From: an uncultured Blautia sp.
GTDB lineage: Bacteria > Bacillota > Clostridia > Lachnospirales > Lachnospiraceae
Assembly: GCF_937880195.1 (NCBI RefSeq)
Contig: NZ_CALFLA010000124.1
Location: 1 to 14,271, forward strand
Length of the DNA stretch: 14,271 bases
Direction of reading: 5' to 3'
Below, piece by piece: positions 1-7,434 of the stretch. Both the position numbers and the translations under genes were made by a program. The first letter of the stretch is position 1; each line of letters opens with the position of its first letter. The notes under the pieces were generated by a model. The model was given only the letters and a program-made list of their open reading frames with translations, was not told where the DNA came from and ran no database searches.

Positions 1-8
1 GCTTGACT

Positions 9-767
9 ATGGCAATGCTGGAAGTAAATCATCTGTCAATTCAGTTCGGCGGTCTTCGGGCAGTTGACGGTTTTCATTTAAGTATTGAAAAGGGAGAACT
101 CTACGGACTTATTGGCCCTAACGGAGCTGGAAAGACAACGGTGTTCAATCTTCTTACAGGAGTTTATAAGCCTACAGAGGGAATTATCCGTTTGGACGGC
201 CAGGATATTACCGGAAAAAGTACCATTGAGATCAATAAGGCGGGAATTGCCCGTACCTTTCAGAATATCCGTCTGTTTAAGGATATGCCGGTGCTGGATA
301 ATGTGAAGGTAGGACTTCATAATCATTATAAGTATTCTACTCTGACAGGAATACTGAGGCTGCCGAAATATTTTAAAACAGAAAAAGAAATGAACGAGAA
401 GGCAATGGAGATCCTGAAGGTGTTTGATCTTGACAAGGAAGCTCATCTTCTGGCCGGAAACCTTCCCTACGGCAAACAGCGTAAATTGGAAATTGCCCGA
501 GCTCTGGCAACAGATCCGAAGCTTCTTCTTTTAGATGAGCCTGCAGCGGGAATGAATCCCAATGAGACCCAGGAGCTGATGGATACCATACGCTTTGTGC
601 AGGAGCATTTCCATATGACAACTCTTCTCATTGAGCATGATATGAAATTGGTAGGCGGTATCTGCGAAAAGCTGACCGTGCTGAATTTCGGACAGGTTCT
701 GACCCAGGGAGAAACCTCTGAGGTACTGAATGATCCGCAGGTTATCACTGCATATCTGGGAGAATAG
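9..767 (+). CDS. livG: Branched-chain amino acid type ABC transporter, ATP-binding protein LivG
   Basis: Cytoplasmic ATPase subunit of a LIV-type (branched-chain amino acid family) importer, 252 aa from the ATG at 9. Visible motifs are the Walker A GPNGAGKT at about residues 36-43, the LivG-style signature LPYGKQ at 152-157 in place of LSGGQ, Walker B LLLLDEP ending at 178, and the H-loop histidine in IEHDM at 210. Length and motif variants fit LivG. The ATG at 9 is preferred over the in-frame TTG at 3 because the resulting start (MAMLEV) matches the start of the next gene almost base for base (19 of 20 bases). The ribosome binding site would fall at or beyond the window edge, so an upstream start cannot be excluded. 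It is followed directly by livF. The permeases LivH/LivM and the binding protein are presumably upstream. Substrate identity (leucine/isoleucine/valine or another small amide) is inferred from the family only. Confidence 0.92.
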   Translation: MAMLEVNHLSIQFGGLRAVDGFHLSIEKGELYGLIGPNGAGKTTVFNLLTGVYKPTEGIIRLDGQDITGKSTIEINKAGIARTFQNIRLFKDMPVLDNVKVGLHNHYKYSTLTGILRLPKYFKTEKEMNEKAMEILKVFDLDKEAHLLAGNLPYGKQRKLEIARALATDPKLLLLDEPAAGMNPNETQELMDTIRFVQEHFHMTTLLIEHDMKLVGGICEKLTVLNFGQVLTQGETSEVLNDPQVITAYLGE

Positions 768-780
768 GAGGAAACATAAA

Positions 781-1491
781 ATGGCAATGTTGGAAGTAAA
801 GGACCTTCAGGTGTATTATGGAGTGATCCAGGCTTTGAAGGGGATTTCTTTTGAAGTAAATCAAGGGGAAGTCATTGCGCTGATCGGAGCCAACGGTGCA
901 GGCAAGACCACAACCCTGCAGACCCTTACAGGAATCCTTCCGGCAAAATCCGGGAGCATTATGTTTGAGGGTAAGGATCTTTTAAAGGTTCCTGCGCACA
1001 AAATCGTAGAAATGGGAATGGCTCATGTCCCGGAAGGAAGAAGAGTTTTTGCAGATATGAGCGTATACGAAAATCTTCTTATGGGAGCCTATACCCGCAA
1101 AGATAAAAATGAAATAGCAGACAGCCTTGAAAAGGTTTACAAGAGATTTCCACGTTTAAAAGAACGTCAGGGACAGCGTGCAGGAACTTTATCAGGCGGA
1201 GAACAGCAGATGCTTGCCATGGGGCGGGCTCTTATGAGTAAGCCAAGGATCATTCTTATGGATGAGCCTTCCATGGGATTATCTCCTATTTTTGTAAATG
1301 AGATTTTTAACATCATTAAAGATGTCAGTGAAAGCGGAACCACAGTTCTTCTGGTAGAGCAGAATGCAAAAAAAGCTCTTTCTATTGCAGACAGGGCTTA
1401 TGTTCTTGAAACAGGAAATATCACCCTGGAAGGAAAGGCTACTGATCTTCTCCATAACGAGGCGGTTCAAAAGGCTTACCTTGGAGAATAA
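781..1491 (+). CDS. livF: Branched-chain amino acid type ABC transporter, ATP-binding protein LivF
   Basis: Second ATPase subunit of the LIV-type importer, 236 aa, expected to pair with LivG under the two permeases. It shows Walker A GANGAGKT at about residues 36-43, signature LSGGEQQ at 137-143, Walker B IILMDEP ending at 163, and LVEQN at 191-195, where the usual H-loop histidine is glutamine, as is typical of LivF. The start is the ATG at 781, preceded by AGGAGG at 766-771, which overlaps the livG stop codon. An in-frame upstream start at 730 would lie inside livG and is not used. Spacing to livG is 13 nt, so the two are co-transcribed and probably translated in balance. No terminator follows, so transcription should continue into the next gene. 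Confidence 0.93.
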   Translation: MAMLEVKDLQVYYGVIQALKGISFEVNQGEVIALIGANGAGKTTTLQTLTGILPAKSGSIMFEGKDLLKVPAHKIVEMGMAHVPEGRRVFADMSVYENLLMGAYTRKDKNEIADSLEKVYKRFPRLKERQGQRAGTLSGGEQQMLAMGRALMSKPRIILMDEPSMGLSPIFVNEIFNIIKDVSESGTTVLLVEQNAKKALSIADRAYVLETGNITLEGKATDLLHNEAVQKAYLGE

Positions 1492-1545
1492 AGAACAGAG
1501 AGAGCTGGGCTTTGCCCTGAAGTGGATTTTGCAGGAGGAAAGATA

Positions 1546-2172
1546 ATGGATGAAAATATTGTGATTTCGATTGCTAGACAATATGGAAGCGGCGGACGTA
1601 CCGTAGGCAAAATGCTGGCGGAGAAGCTGGGGATTTCATTTTACGACAAGGAGATCATACGCATGGCTTCCGATGAAAGCGGCATTGACCTGAAGCTTTT
1701 TGGAAAAGTGGAGGGCGGAGACAGCGTGAAGCCGTCGTTGTTTGGAAAAAGTCCTATTTACAGAGGTAAGCTTCACCAGCCGGACAGCAGAGATTTTATT
1801 TCAGACGAAAATATTTTCAGCTATCAGGCTAAAATTGTAAATGATCTTGCGGAAAAGGAATCTTATGTAATCGTAGGACGCTGCGTCAACTATGTGATGA
1901 AGGACCGCCCAAACACTCTCAGGGTCTTCATCCACGCGCCCTGGGAATTTCGTGTAGAACAGGCTTCTGCAAAGATTTCAGGTTCCAGGGAGGATGTGGA
2001 GAAATTCCTTCTGAAGGATGACAAAAGAAAGCAGGATTACTACCGTAGATTTACAGGCGGCGTATGGAACGACGCTACGAACTATGATCTTTGTCTGAAC
2101 AGTGGGAAATTGGGATTTGAGAAGTGCGTTGAGGCTATTGAGGCACAGTTAAAGATCATGCTTGATAAATAA
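1546..2172 (+). CDS. Cytidylate kinase-like family protein
   Basis: A 208-aa P-loop protein resembling the cytidylate-kinase-like family (PF13189), common in Clostridia. Near the N-terminus, ARQYGSGGRTVG stands where nucleotide kinases have their phosphate-binding loop. The P-loop lysine position is occupied by arginine, which as far as I recall is usual for this subfamily. Further on are YDKEII, the VGRC segment (compare the NMP-kinase core strand), and an RFTGGVW / YDLCLNSG region near the C-terminus that matches the family. The start is the ATG at 1546, with AGGAGG at 1533-1538; an earlier in-frame ATG at 1522 lacks a site. It sits 54 nt after livF with no terminator between, so it is probably the last gene of the liv operon. 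True cytidylate kinase (Cmk) is a separate housekeeping protein, so the substrate of this one is unknown. Confidence 0.85.
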   Translation: MDENIVISIARQYGSGGRTVGKMLAEKLGISFYDKEIIRMASDESGIDLKLFGKVEGGDSVKPSLFGKSPIYRGKLHQPDSRDFISDENIFSYQAKIVNDLAEKESYVIVGRCVNYVMKDRPNTLRVFIHAPWEFRVEQASAKISGSREDVEKFLLKDDKRKQDYYRRFTGGVWNDATNYDLCLNSGKLGFEKCVEAIEAQLKIMLDK

Positions 2173-2185
2173 AACAATAATGGTA

Positions 2186-2221
2186 CCGGGGCTTTTTTGA
2201 AAAAGAAAGTCCCGGTTTTTT
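2186..2221 (+). terminator. Rho-independent terminator after the liv / cytidylate-kinase-like operon
   Basis: A long hairpin begins CCGGGGC at 2186 and closes with the matching arm ending GTCCCGG at 2215. Its inner part is a T-run paired with an A-rich run, with two G-T wobbles, and the loop is about GAA. Six T residues follow at 2216-2221. GGTAC (2182-2186) and GTACC (2222-2226) flank it and could extend the stem. It lies 13 nt after the stop codon at 2172. Confidence 0.9.
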
Positions 2222-2240
2222 GTACCGTAAAAATCTGCTG

Positions 2241-2269
2241 TTTAAAAAGAAATAGAACTGTGATATAAT
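2241..2269 (+). promoter_or_regulatory. Predicted sigma-A promoter of the glycan operon
   Basis: The -10 box is TATAAT at 2264-2269 with an extended TGn at 2261-2263. A -35-like TTTAAA lies at 2241-2246, separated by 17 bp. It is placed just after a terminator and about 50 bp before the DUF6020 gene start. Transcription would start near 2276. No operator or riboswitch is visible in the short leader. Confidence 0.75.
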
Positions 2270-2317
2270 TGTTGGAAGTAACAGAAGAAATTATGTAATT
2301 GAAGTATAGGAGTTTAT

Positions 2318-3949
2318 ATGCAAAAAAGTAAATTTTGTCCATGGTCGCTGGCAGGGGCGCTGATTTTTGCCCTTTGTACGGTGATAGGAGCGCACTTTGC
2401 TCCTTTTGGAAATAATGTGGGCGGGTTTGGAAACAGGATGGATTTGCTGAAATATCTGCCTGTATTTGTAGTTTTAACGGCTGTATACTACCTGGTTCTT
2501 CATTTTCTGCTGAACCGGACATATGCTAAAAAGACAGAAGCGCCTGCTGGAAAATTTTTTCAGTTTTATGAAAAGCATGTTTTTTTGGTGTCTTTTTTGG
2601 TGATCGCACTGGCATGGATTCCCTATGTGATCACTTTTTATCCAGGAAGCGTCTGCTTTGACGGATATTTTCAGCTGAATCAGGTGGCAGGCGTTCAGCC
2701 TCTGACAAACAAGCATCCGATCATGAGTACCTTTATCCTGGGATTTTTCTTTAAGTTGGGAAGGCTGGTCAATGATAATTTTGGAGTTTTCCTTTATATT
2801 ATGTTCCAGCTGCTTGCATCCTCGGCGATTTACGCGTTATCCATCAGACAGATCCGAAGAATTGGGATGAGCCTGAAGGTCTGCGTGCTGGCTGTGCTTT
2901 ATTTTGCGCTGGTTCCCGTGTGGGGAGCCTATATTCAGGCCGTGGTAAAAGATACCCTTTATGCGGCTGTATTTGTATGGTTTGCCGTATGGTGTGTGAC
3001 ATTGGCTGACGAGGTATTTCATAAAGATAAAAATATTCAAAGAAAAACCCTGATCATGTCATTTCTTACTGCGTTTTTTGTTTGCATTCTCAGGCAGAAC
3101 GGTAAATATATTGTTCTTCCTACCCTTGTCTGTCTTGCGGCAGTCTCTCTTAAAAAATGGAAACAGATGGTGCTTCTTCTTCTGGTATTTATGTTTGCCA
3201 TAACAGGTTATGATAAAGCAGTGGTTCCTATGTTCAGCACAGCGCAGATTTCCAGACGGGCCATATTTTCTGTTATGTTCCAGCAGACTGCAAAATATAT
3301 GCGCTCTTACCCGGAGGAAGTAACGGAAGAAGAATATGAGATCATTGACAAGGTATTAAAAGCAGATATTATTGCAGAGGAATATAATCCCCGTCTTTCT
3401 AATCCGGTAAAAAATACATTCCGCAATGATACGTCTAATGAAAATGTCAAAGAGTATCTGAAGGTATGGTTTAAGATGTTCTGGAAGCATCCTGGCGCTT
3501 ATCTGGAAGCTTTTCTCCAGTTCTGCTACGGCTATCTGGATCCCTTCCATTACAGCGACTGCGTTCCTATTTTCCAGAATTATATTACCGGACCGCCTCT
3601 GGCAACCGGCGCTATGGACATTCATTATACTCAGAGAGGTTTATATCGCATTCGTCTGGCAGATTACGAAAAGCTGTGGATGGAAATGTTCCCTCTGACT
3701 CTTCTGACTTACCCGGGAACCTATACCTGGCTGACCTTGTTCTGCATTCTTCTTCTGTGCAAAAAGAAGAGATGGAGACAGCTTGCCGTTATGCCCATGC
3801 TGGTGTTTACCATTCTGACAAATATTGCATCTCCGGTGAACGGATGTCTGAGATATACCCTTCCTCTTATGGCGGTAATGCCTCTTCTTTTGGCATGGAC
3901 TGTAAAGGAAGCCCGTATCTGTGATGAAGGAAAGGAAATCATAAAATGA
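2318..3949 (+). CDS. DUF6020 family multipass membrane protein, possible GT-C type glycosyltransferase
   Basis: A 543-aa integral membrane protein that I recognise as DUF6020-like. Hydrophobic segments occur near residues 10-28, 46-66, 88-107, 136-150, 155-175, 187-207, 211-230, 245-257, 265-276 and 283-297. A long polar region (about 305-460) follows, and further membrane segments lie near the C-terminus. Conserved-looking motifs are YPGSVCFDGYFQ at 108-119 (Asp115 in the first large loop), NKHP at 131-134, KDTLY at 211-215 and LRQNGKY at 258-264. This layout, with an acidic residue in an early loop and many helices, recalls GT-C glycosyltransferases that use polyprenyl-phosphate sugars outside the membrane. 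That role is inferred, not shown. The start ATG at 2318 has AGGAG at 2308-2312. Its stop overlaps the next start (ATGA), so the genes are translationally coupled. It is the first gene of the five-gene glycan unit. Confidence 0.75.
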   Translation: MQKSKFCPWSLAGALIFALCTVIGAHFAPFGNNVGGFGNRMDLLKYLPVFVVLTAVYYLVLHFLLNRTYAKKTEAPAGKFFQFYEKHVFLVSFLVIALAWIPYVITFYPGSVCFDGYFQLNQVAGVQPLTNKHPIMSTFILGFFFKLGRLVNDNFGVFLYIMFQLLASSAIYALSIRQIRRIGMSLKVCVLAVLYFALVPVWGAYIQAVVKDTLYAAVFVWFAVWCVTLADEVFHKDKNIQRKTLIMSFLTAFFVCILRQNGKYIVLPTLVCLAAVSLKKWKQMVLLLLVFMFAITGYDKAVVPMFSTAQISRRAIFSVMFQQTAKYMRSYPEEVTEEEYEIIDKVLKADIIAEEYNPRLSNPVKNTFRNDTSNENVKEYLKVWFKMFWKHPGAYLEAFLQFCYGYLDPFHYSDCVPIFQNYITGPPLATGAMDIHYTQRGLYRIRLADYEKLWMEMFPLTLLTYPGTYTWLTLFCILLLCKKKRWRQLAVMPMLVFTILTNIASPVNGCLRYTLPLMAVMPLLLAWTVKEARICDEGKEIIK

Positions 3950-5010
3950 AAATAGGCGTGATCACGTTTTTTAATTATTGTAATTTCGGCGCTGCCCTGC
4001 AGTGCTACGGCCTTTCAGAAGCTCTAAAAAAGCAGGGGCATGAAGTGGAATATATTGATTACACCTGTCCCTTTATCGGCCATCCATTTCGGCTTTCCAA
4101 TATACGTAAGAGAGGTCTGTTCGGATATATTTATCAGGTGGCGGGAAATATTTTTTACTTTCCAAGAAGGAAAAAATTTGCAGAATTTCGTAAAAGAATC
4201 CCTCATACAGCTCCGGTAACGCCAAAAAATCTTAATGAATATGCAGACTGCTATGACCGCTATATCACAGGCAGCGATCAGGTATGGAATGTAAAGCTTA
4301 CAGATTTCGATCCGGCATATTTTCTGGATTTTGTAAAGGATAATAAGAAAAAAACAAGTTATGCAGCCAGTTTCGGAGGAAAAGAGATACGTAATGACCG
4401 CAGGAATCTGTACTGTCATTATCTTTCTGGATTTGACCGTATTTCTGTTAGGGAATCCTATGGGGCAGAGATTGTTAAAAAGCTGACAGGAAAGGAGGCT
4501 GAGGTCACTCTGGATCCGACCCTCCTTTTGGAACGGGAAGACTGGGAAAAGGTGACAGCGCCTGCCAAAAGAAAGAAACCATATATCCTGGTATATCAGC
4601 TTGGCTTTTCAAGTGATGTAATACAGACTGCGAAGCGGATCAAAAAAGAGACAGGCCTTTCTGTAATCTACGTACCTTTCCCTCTTGGGGGCTTTGTACC
4701 GGGTAAATATACCCTGTCTCTTGGCCCGTCTGAATGGCTGGCGCTGTTCCGCGACGCTTCCTATGTAGTGACAGATTCTTACCATGGAATTATTTTCTCT
4801 CTGGTATTTGAGAAGAAGTTCCTTGTGGTGGCAGATGGTCAGCACCGCAATCAGCGGGTGATCAGTCTTTTGGAGCGCCTTGGCATCCGCAATCGTGTGG
4901 TAGGAGAAAATATGGCGCCTATGGATCAGGAGATTGATTACAAAAAAGTAAAGGCCATTCTGGAAAAAGACCGTCAGGCGTCTTTGGAATGGATTCAGGA
5001 GAATATATAA
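3946..5010 (+). CDS. Polysaccharide pyruvyl transferase family protein
   Basis: A 354-aa soluble protein of the polysaccharide pyruvyl transferase family (PF04230; CsaB/WcaK-like), whose characterised members add ketal pyruvate from phosphoenolpyruvate to glycan sugars. The N-terminus MKIGVITFFNYCNFGAALQ is characteristic of the family. Other recognisable blocks are TGSDQVWN at about 108-115, ISVRES at 166-171, TLDPTLLL at 188-195 and TDSYHGIIFS at 276-285. The start ATG at 3946 overlaps the DUF6020 stop by 4 nt and follows a purine-rich GAAGGAAAGG site. The next gene starts 2 nt after its stop. In this genomic setting it probably modifies a surface glycan made by the same unit. Many family members are not biochemically tested, so pyruvylation itself is an inference. 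Confidence 0.9.
   Translation: MKIGVITFFNYCNFGAALQCYGLSEALKKQGHEVEYIDYTCPFIGHPFRLSNIRKRGLFGYIYQVAGNIFYFPRRKKFAEFRKRIPHTAPVTPKNLNEYADCYDRYITGSDQVWNVKLTDFDPAYFLDFVKDNKKKTSYAASFGGKEIRNDRRNLYCHYLSGFDRISVRESYGAEIVKKLTGKEAEVTLDPTLLLEREDWEKVTAPAKRKKPYILVYQLGFSSDVIQTAKRIKKETGLSVIYVPFPLGGFVPGKYTLSLGPSEWLALFRDASYVVTDSYHGIIFSLVFEKKFLVVADGQHRNQRVISLLERLGIRNRVVGENMAPMDQEIDYKKVKAILEKDRQASLEWIQENI
4997..5001 (+). promoter_or_regulatory. Ribosome binding site of the ferredoxin/FrhB gene, inside the preceding gene
   Basis: AGGAG at 4997-5001 lies within the last codons of the pyruvyl transferase gene. It is 11 nt before the ATG at 5013, somewhat longer than usual. It supports 5013 over the in-frame ATG at 4989, which would lie upstream of the site. 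Confidence 0.6.
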
Positions 5011-5012
5011 AA

Positions 5013-6212
5013 ATGGTATTTGATAAGGATAAATGCTGCGGATGCAGCGCTTGTTTTTCCGTATGTCCGGTACAGGCAATTAAGTGGACAAAAAATAAAG
5101 AAGGTTTTTCTGAGCCTGAAATCATAGAGGATAAATGTATTGACTGTGGACTTTGCCGTAAGGTTTGTCCCTACGAGGAAGATCATGTGGGAAAGGACGC
5201 GGATCCGGAGGTTTATGCGGCTGTCCATAAGGACAAAAAGGTGCTTCTCAAAAGCTCGTCCGGCGGCGCTTTCACTGCCCTTTCTGATGCGGTACTCCGT
5301 CAGGGAGGAGTGGTCTACGGAGTTGAGTTTGACCGGGAATATGGTCTTGTGTACGGAAGAGCATCTGATCCCAAAAGGTGTAGCCGTTTTCGGGGTTCCA
5401 AGTATGTACAGTGTGAGCCGGGAAGTGTTTACCGTCAGGTAGAAAAGGATCTGAAAGATGGGAAAGCGGTGATGTTTACTGGAACACCTTGTTATGTAAG
5501 CGGTTTGAAGAATTATCTTTCAGCCAGAAAAATAGATACAGAAAAGCTGTTTTTATGTGACAATATTTGCCATGGGGCAGCAAGTCCTATGGTATGGAAG
5601 GAATATCTCTGCTATATACGAAGCAATGTATTAAAGGGAAAAGTGCTGAAATCAATTTCTATGCGAAGCAAAAAAGTAAAATGGCAGAAGCAGCAGATGG
5701 ACTGTTGGACAGAGTGTGGTGATGAGAGCAAGATAATTAACAGAGGGGCATCATGGAATAAACTTTACAGAACTGCCTGTGTTACAAGGAAATCCTGTTT
5801 TTCCTGTCCTTTTACTGGATATGAACGGGTAGGAGACATTACAGCAGGCGACTACTGGAACATTGAAAATGCAGGTTTGAAGATAGACTATCATTTAGGT
5901 GTGTCACTTCTTCTTATCAACACAGAAAAGGGAAAAAAATGGCTTTCGAATGCAAAAGAGGATCTTATCCTTGAAAAAAGCGACAAAAAATCCTGTTGGC
6001 AGCTTCATCTGGAAAAACAGCCGCCGACACCTTCAAAGAGACAGGTTTTTTGGAACTCTTTTGAAAAAGATCCAGAAGGAGCGGTTAAAAAATATGCAAA
6101 AGGCTCTCCTGTAAATCAGTTTGCCAGAGGCATAACTCCAATACTTCGGAAGCTGGGACTTTATACATTTGCAGTCAATCTTTTTGGCAGGGTAAAAGGC
6201 AGTGAAAAATAA
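5013..6212 (+). CDS. Ferredoxin / coenzyme F420 hydrogenase beta-subunit (FrhB)-like family protein
   Basis: A 399-aa iron-sulfur flavoprotein-like protein. Two 4Fe-4S motifs lie at the N-terminus: C8, C11, C14, C18-Pro and C42, C45, C48, C52-Pro. The FrhB-type region follows, with the SSGGAFTAL block at about 82-90, RGSKYVQ at 127-133, FTGTPC at 155-160, CDNICHG at 182-188, a CxxC-containing stretch at 256-266, and GDITAGDYWN at 274-283. Relatives with this order often sit beside pyruvyl transferases in capsule and exopolysaccharide loci of gut bacteria; their reaction is not established. Gut Firmicutes are not expected to make F420, so the name should not be read as a function. The start ATG at 5013 is 2 nt after the preceding stop. 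The 3' end overlaps the flippase gene by 11 nt. Confidence 0.88.
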   Translation: MVFDKDKCCGCSACFSVCPVQAIKWTKNKEGFSEPEIIEDKCIDCGLCRKVCPYEEDHVGKDADPEVYAAVHKDKKVLLKSSSGGAFTALSDAVLRQGGVVYGVEFDREYGLVYGRASDPKRCSRFRGSKYVQCEPGSVYRQVEKDLKDGKAVMFTGTPCYVSGLKNYLSARKIDTEKLFLCDNICHGAASPMVWKEYLCYIRSNVLKGKVLKSISMRSKKVKWQKQQMDCWTECGDESKIINRGASWNKLYRTACVTRKSCFSCPFTGYERVGDITAGDYWNIENAGLKIDYHLGVSLLLINTEKGKKWLSNAKEDLILEKSDKKSCWQLHLEKQPPTPSKRQVFWNSFEKDPEGAVKKYAKGSPVNQFARGITPILRKLGLYTFAVNLFGRVKGSEK

Positions 6213-7434
6213 AATCAATACAACAAAAAAAGATTATATATGGAATATGATCGGCAGCGTGTGTTATTCGGCCTCATCTTTTTATTATATGATGCTTGTT
6301 ACAAGGATTTGCGGAGTAAATGACGGGGGAGTATTTGCCCTTGCCTTTGCTACAGCGCAGCTTCTGCTTACTTTTGGCCGTTATGGGATGAGGACATACC
6401 AGGCTACGGATGTTCGGTGCAATTATACTTTTTTGGAGTATGGTACAAGCAGGGTGCTTACCTGTGCAGGGATGATTCTGTTTGCTTGGATTTACAGCGC
6501 AGCCGCCGGATATTCCTCCTATAAAACCCAGATTTTTATATGGGTGGCAGCTCTGAAAATGATTGATGCAGTGGAGGATGTTTATCACGGAGAACTTCAG
6601 AGAGGACATCAGGTGGCTCTTATGGGCAAGCTACTTGCTGCGAGAAATCTGTTTTCCTGTCTGGTATTTGGCATTGTCATTATTTTCAGCCGCAGTCTGA
6701 GGGCAACCTGTATTCTGACAGCAGTTCTGTCCCTGATATTTGCTGTTGCCATAAACCATCCGGCTGTTTCCCGTACCTGCGGAACCCCAAAAAAACTTCG
6801 CCTAGGAAACTTGAAAAGGCTGTTTTTGATCTGTTTTCCTATATTTATTAGTACATTTTTGTCACTTTATTTATATAATATTCCCAAATATGCCATTGAC
6901 AGTTATCTCACAGAGGATATTCAGACGTATTATAGCATTTTATTTATGCCGTCCTTTATTATCACTTTGTTCAGCGAGATTATTACCAAGCCGGTTTTGA
7001 CTGATATTTCTGTGGCATGGGAAAAAGATATAGAAGCGTTCAAAAAAAGCGTGGTCCGTATTTACAGTCTGATCGCAGGTGGAACTGTGATCGTTGTGTT
7101 TGGCGGACATTTTATAGGAAGATGGCTTCTGGAAATTTTTTACGGAGTGAGCCTGAAAGCCTATAAGGCAGATTTTATTATCTTGCTGATCGGCGGCGGA
7201 ATCAGCGCGGCAGTGTATATTTCCTACAACATACTGATCGCTATCCGTTTTGAAAAAAGTATCATTCTTGTATATCTTGCAGTAGCGGCGCTGGCAACGC
7301 CTCTGACCTATGGGATTGTAAGAAAAATGGGAATGACAGGTGCAGCGTGGTCTTATCTGCTTACCTGCCTTTTGCTGGAAATCATATTTGGAAGTATTTT
7401 ACTATGGAAGATAAGGGAGAAGAAACATGGATAA
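6202..7434 (+). CDS. Oligosaccharide flippase family protein (Wzx-like, MOP superfamily)
   Basis: A 410-aa membrane protein with many hydrophobic helices. It has the N-terminal layout of Wzx/RfbX polysaccharide flippases: a short basic start with KKDYIWN, then SVCYSASSFYYMMLVTRI, GVFALAFATAQLL and FGRYGMRTYQATD. Such proteins move polyprenyl-diphosphate-linked oligosaccharides across the cytoplasmic membrane. The start is the GTG at 6202, which overlaps the previous gene by 11 nt and has AGGG at 6189-6192. The first in-frame ATG (6247) would remove the conserved N-terminus and is less likely. The C-terminus is strongly basic (KIREKKHG). Its length is slightly below many Wzx proteins but no domain is obviously missing. 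It supplies the export step expected in a glycan unit. Confidence 0.85.
   Translation: MKNKINTTKKDYIWNMIGSVCYSASSFYYMMLVTRICGVNDGGVFALAFATAQLLLTFGRYGMRTYQATDVRCNYTFLEYGTSRVLTCAGMILFAWIYSAAAGYSSYKTQIFIWVAALKMIDAVEDVYHGELQRGHQVALMGKLLAARNLFSCLVFGIVIIFSRSLRATCILTAVLSLIFAVAINHPAVSRTCGTPKKLRLGNLKRLFLICFPIFISTFLSLYLYNIPKYAIDSYLTEDIQTYYSILFMPSFIITLFSEIITKPVLTDISVAWEKDIEAFKKSVVRIYSLIAGGTVIVVFGGHFIGRWLLEIFYGVSLKAYKADFIILLIGGGISAAVYISYNILIAIRFEKSIILVYLAVAALATPLTYGIVRKMGMTGAAWSYLLTCLLLEIIFGSILLWKIREKKHG

Noticed and set aside
1507..1517. Hairpin GGGC-TTT-GCCC between livF and the cytidylate-kinase-like gene
   Set aside because: The 4-bp stem has no T-run, so it is not a terminator; no attenuator structure is evident.
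5013..6212. Literal reading as a coenzyme F420-reducing hydrogenase subunit
   Set aside because: There are no hydrogenase subunits or F420 genes nearby, the operon context is glycan synthesis, and F420 is not expected in this type of organism.
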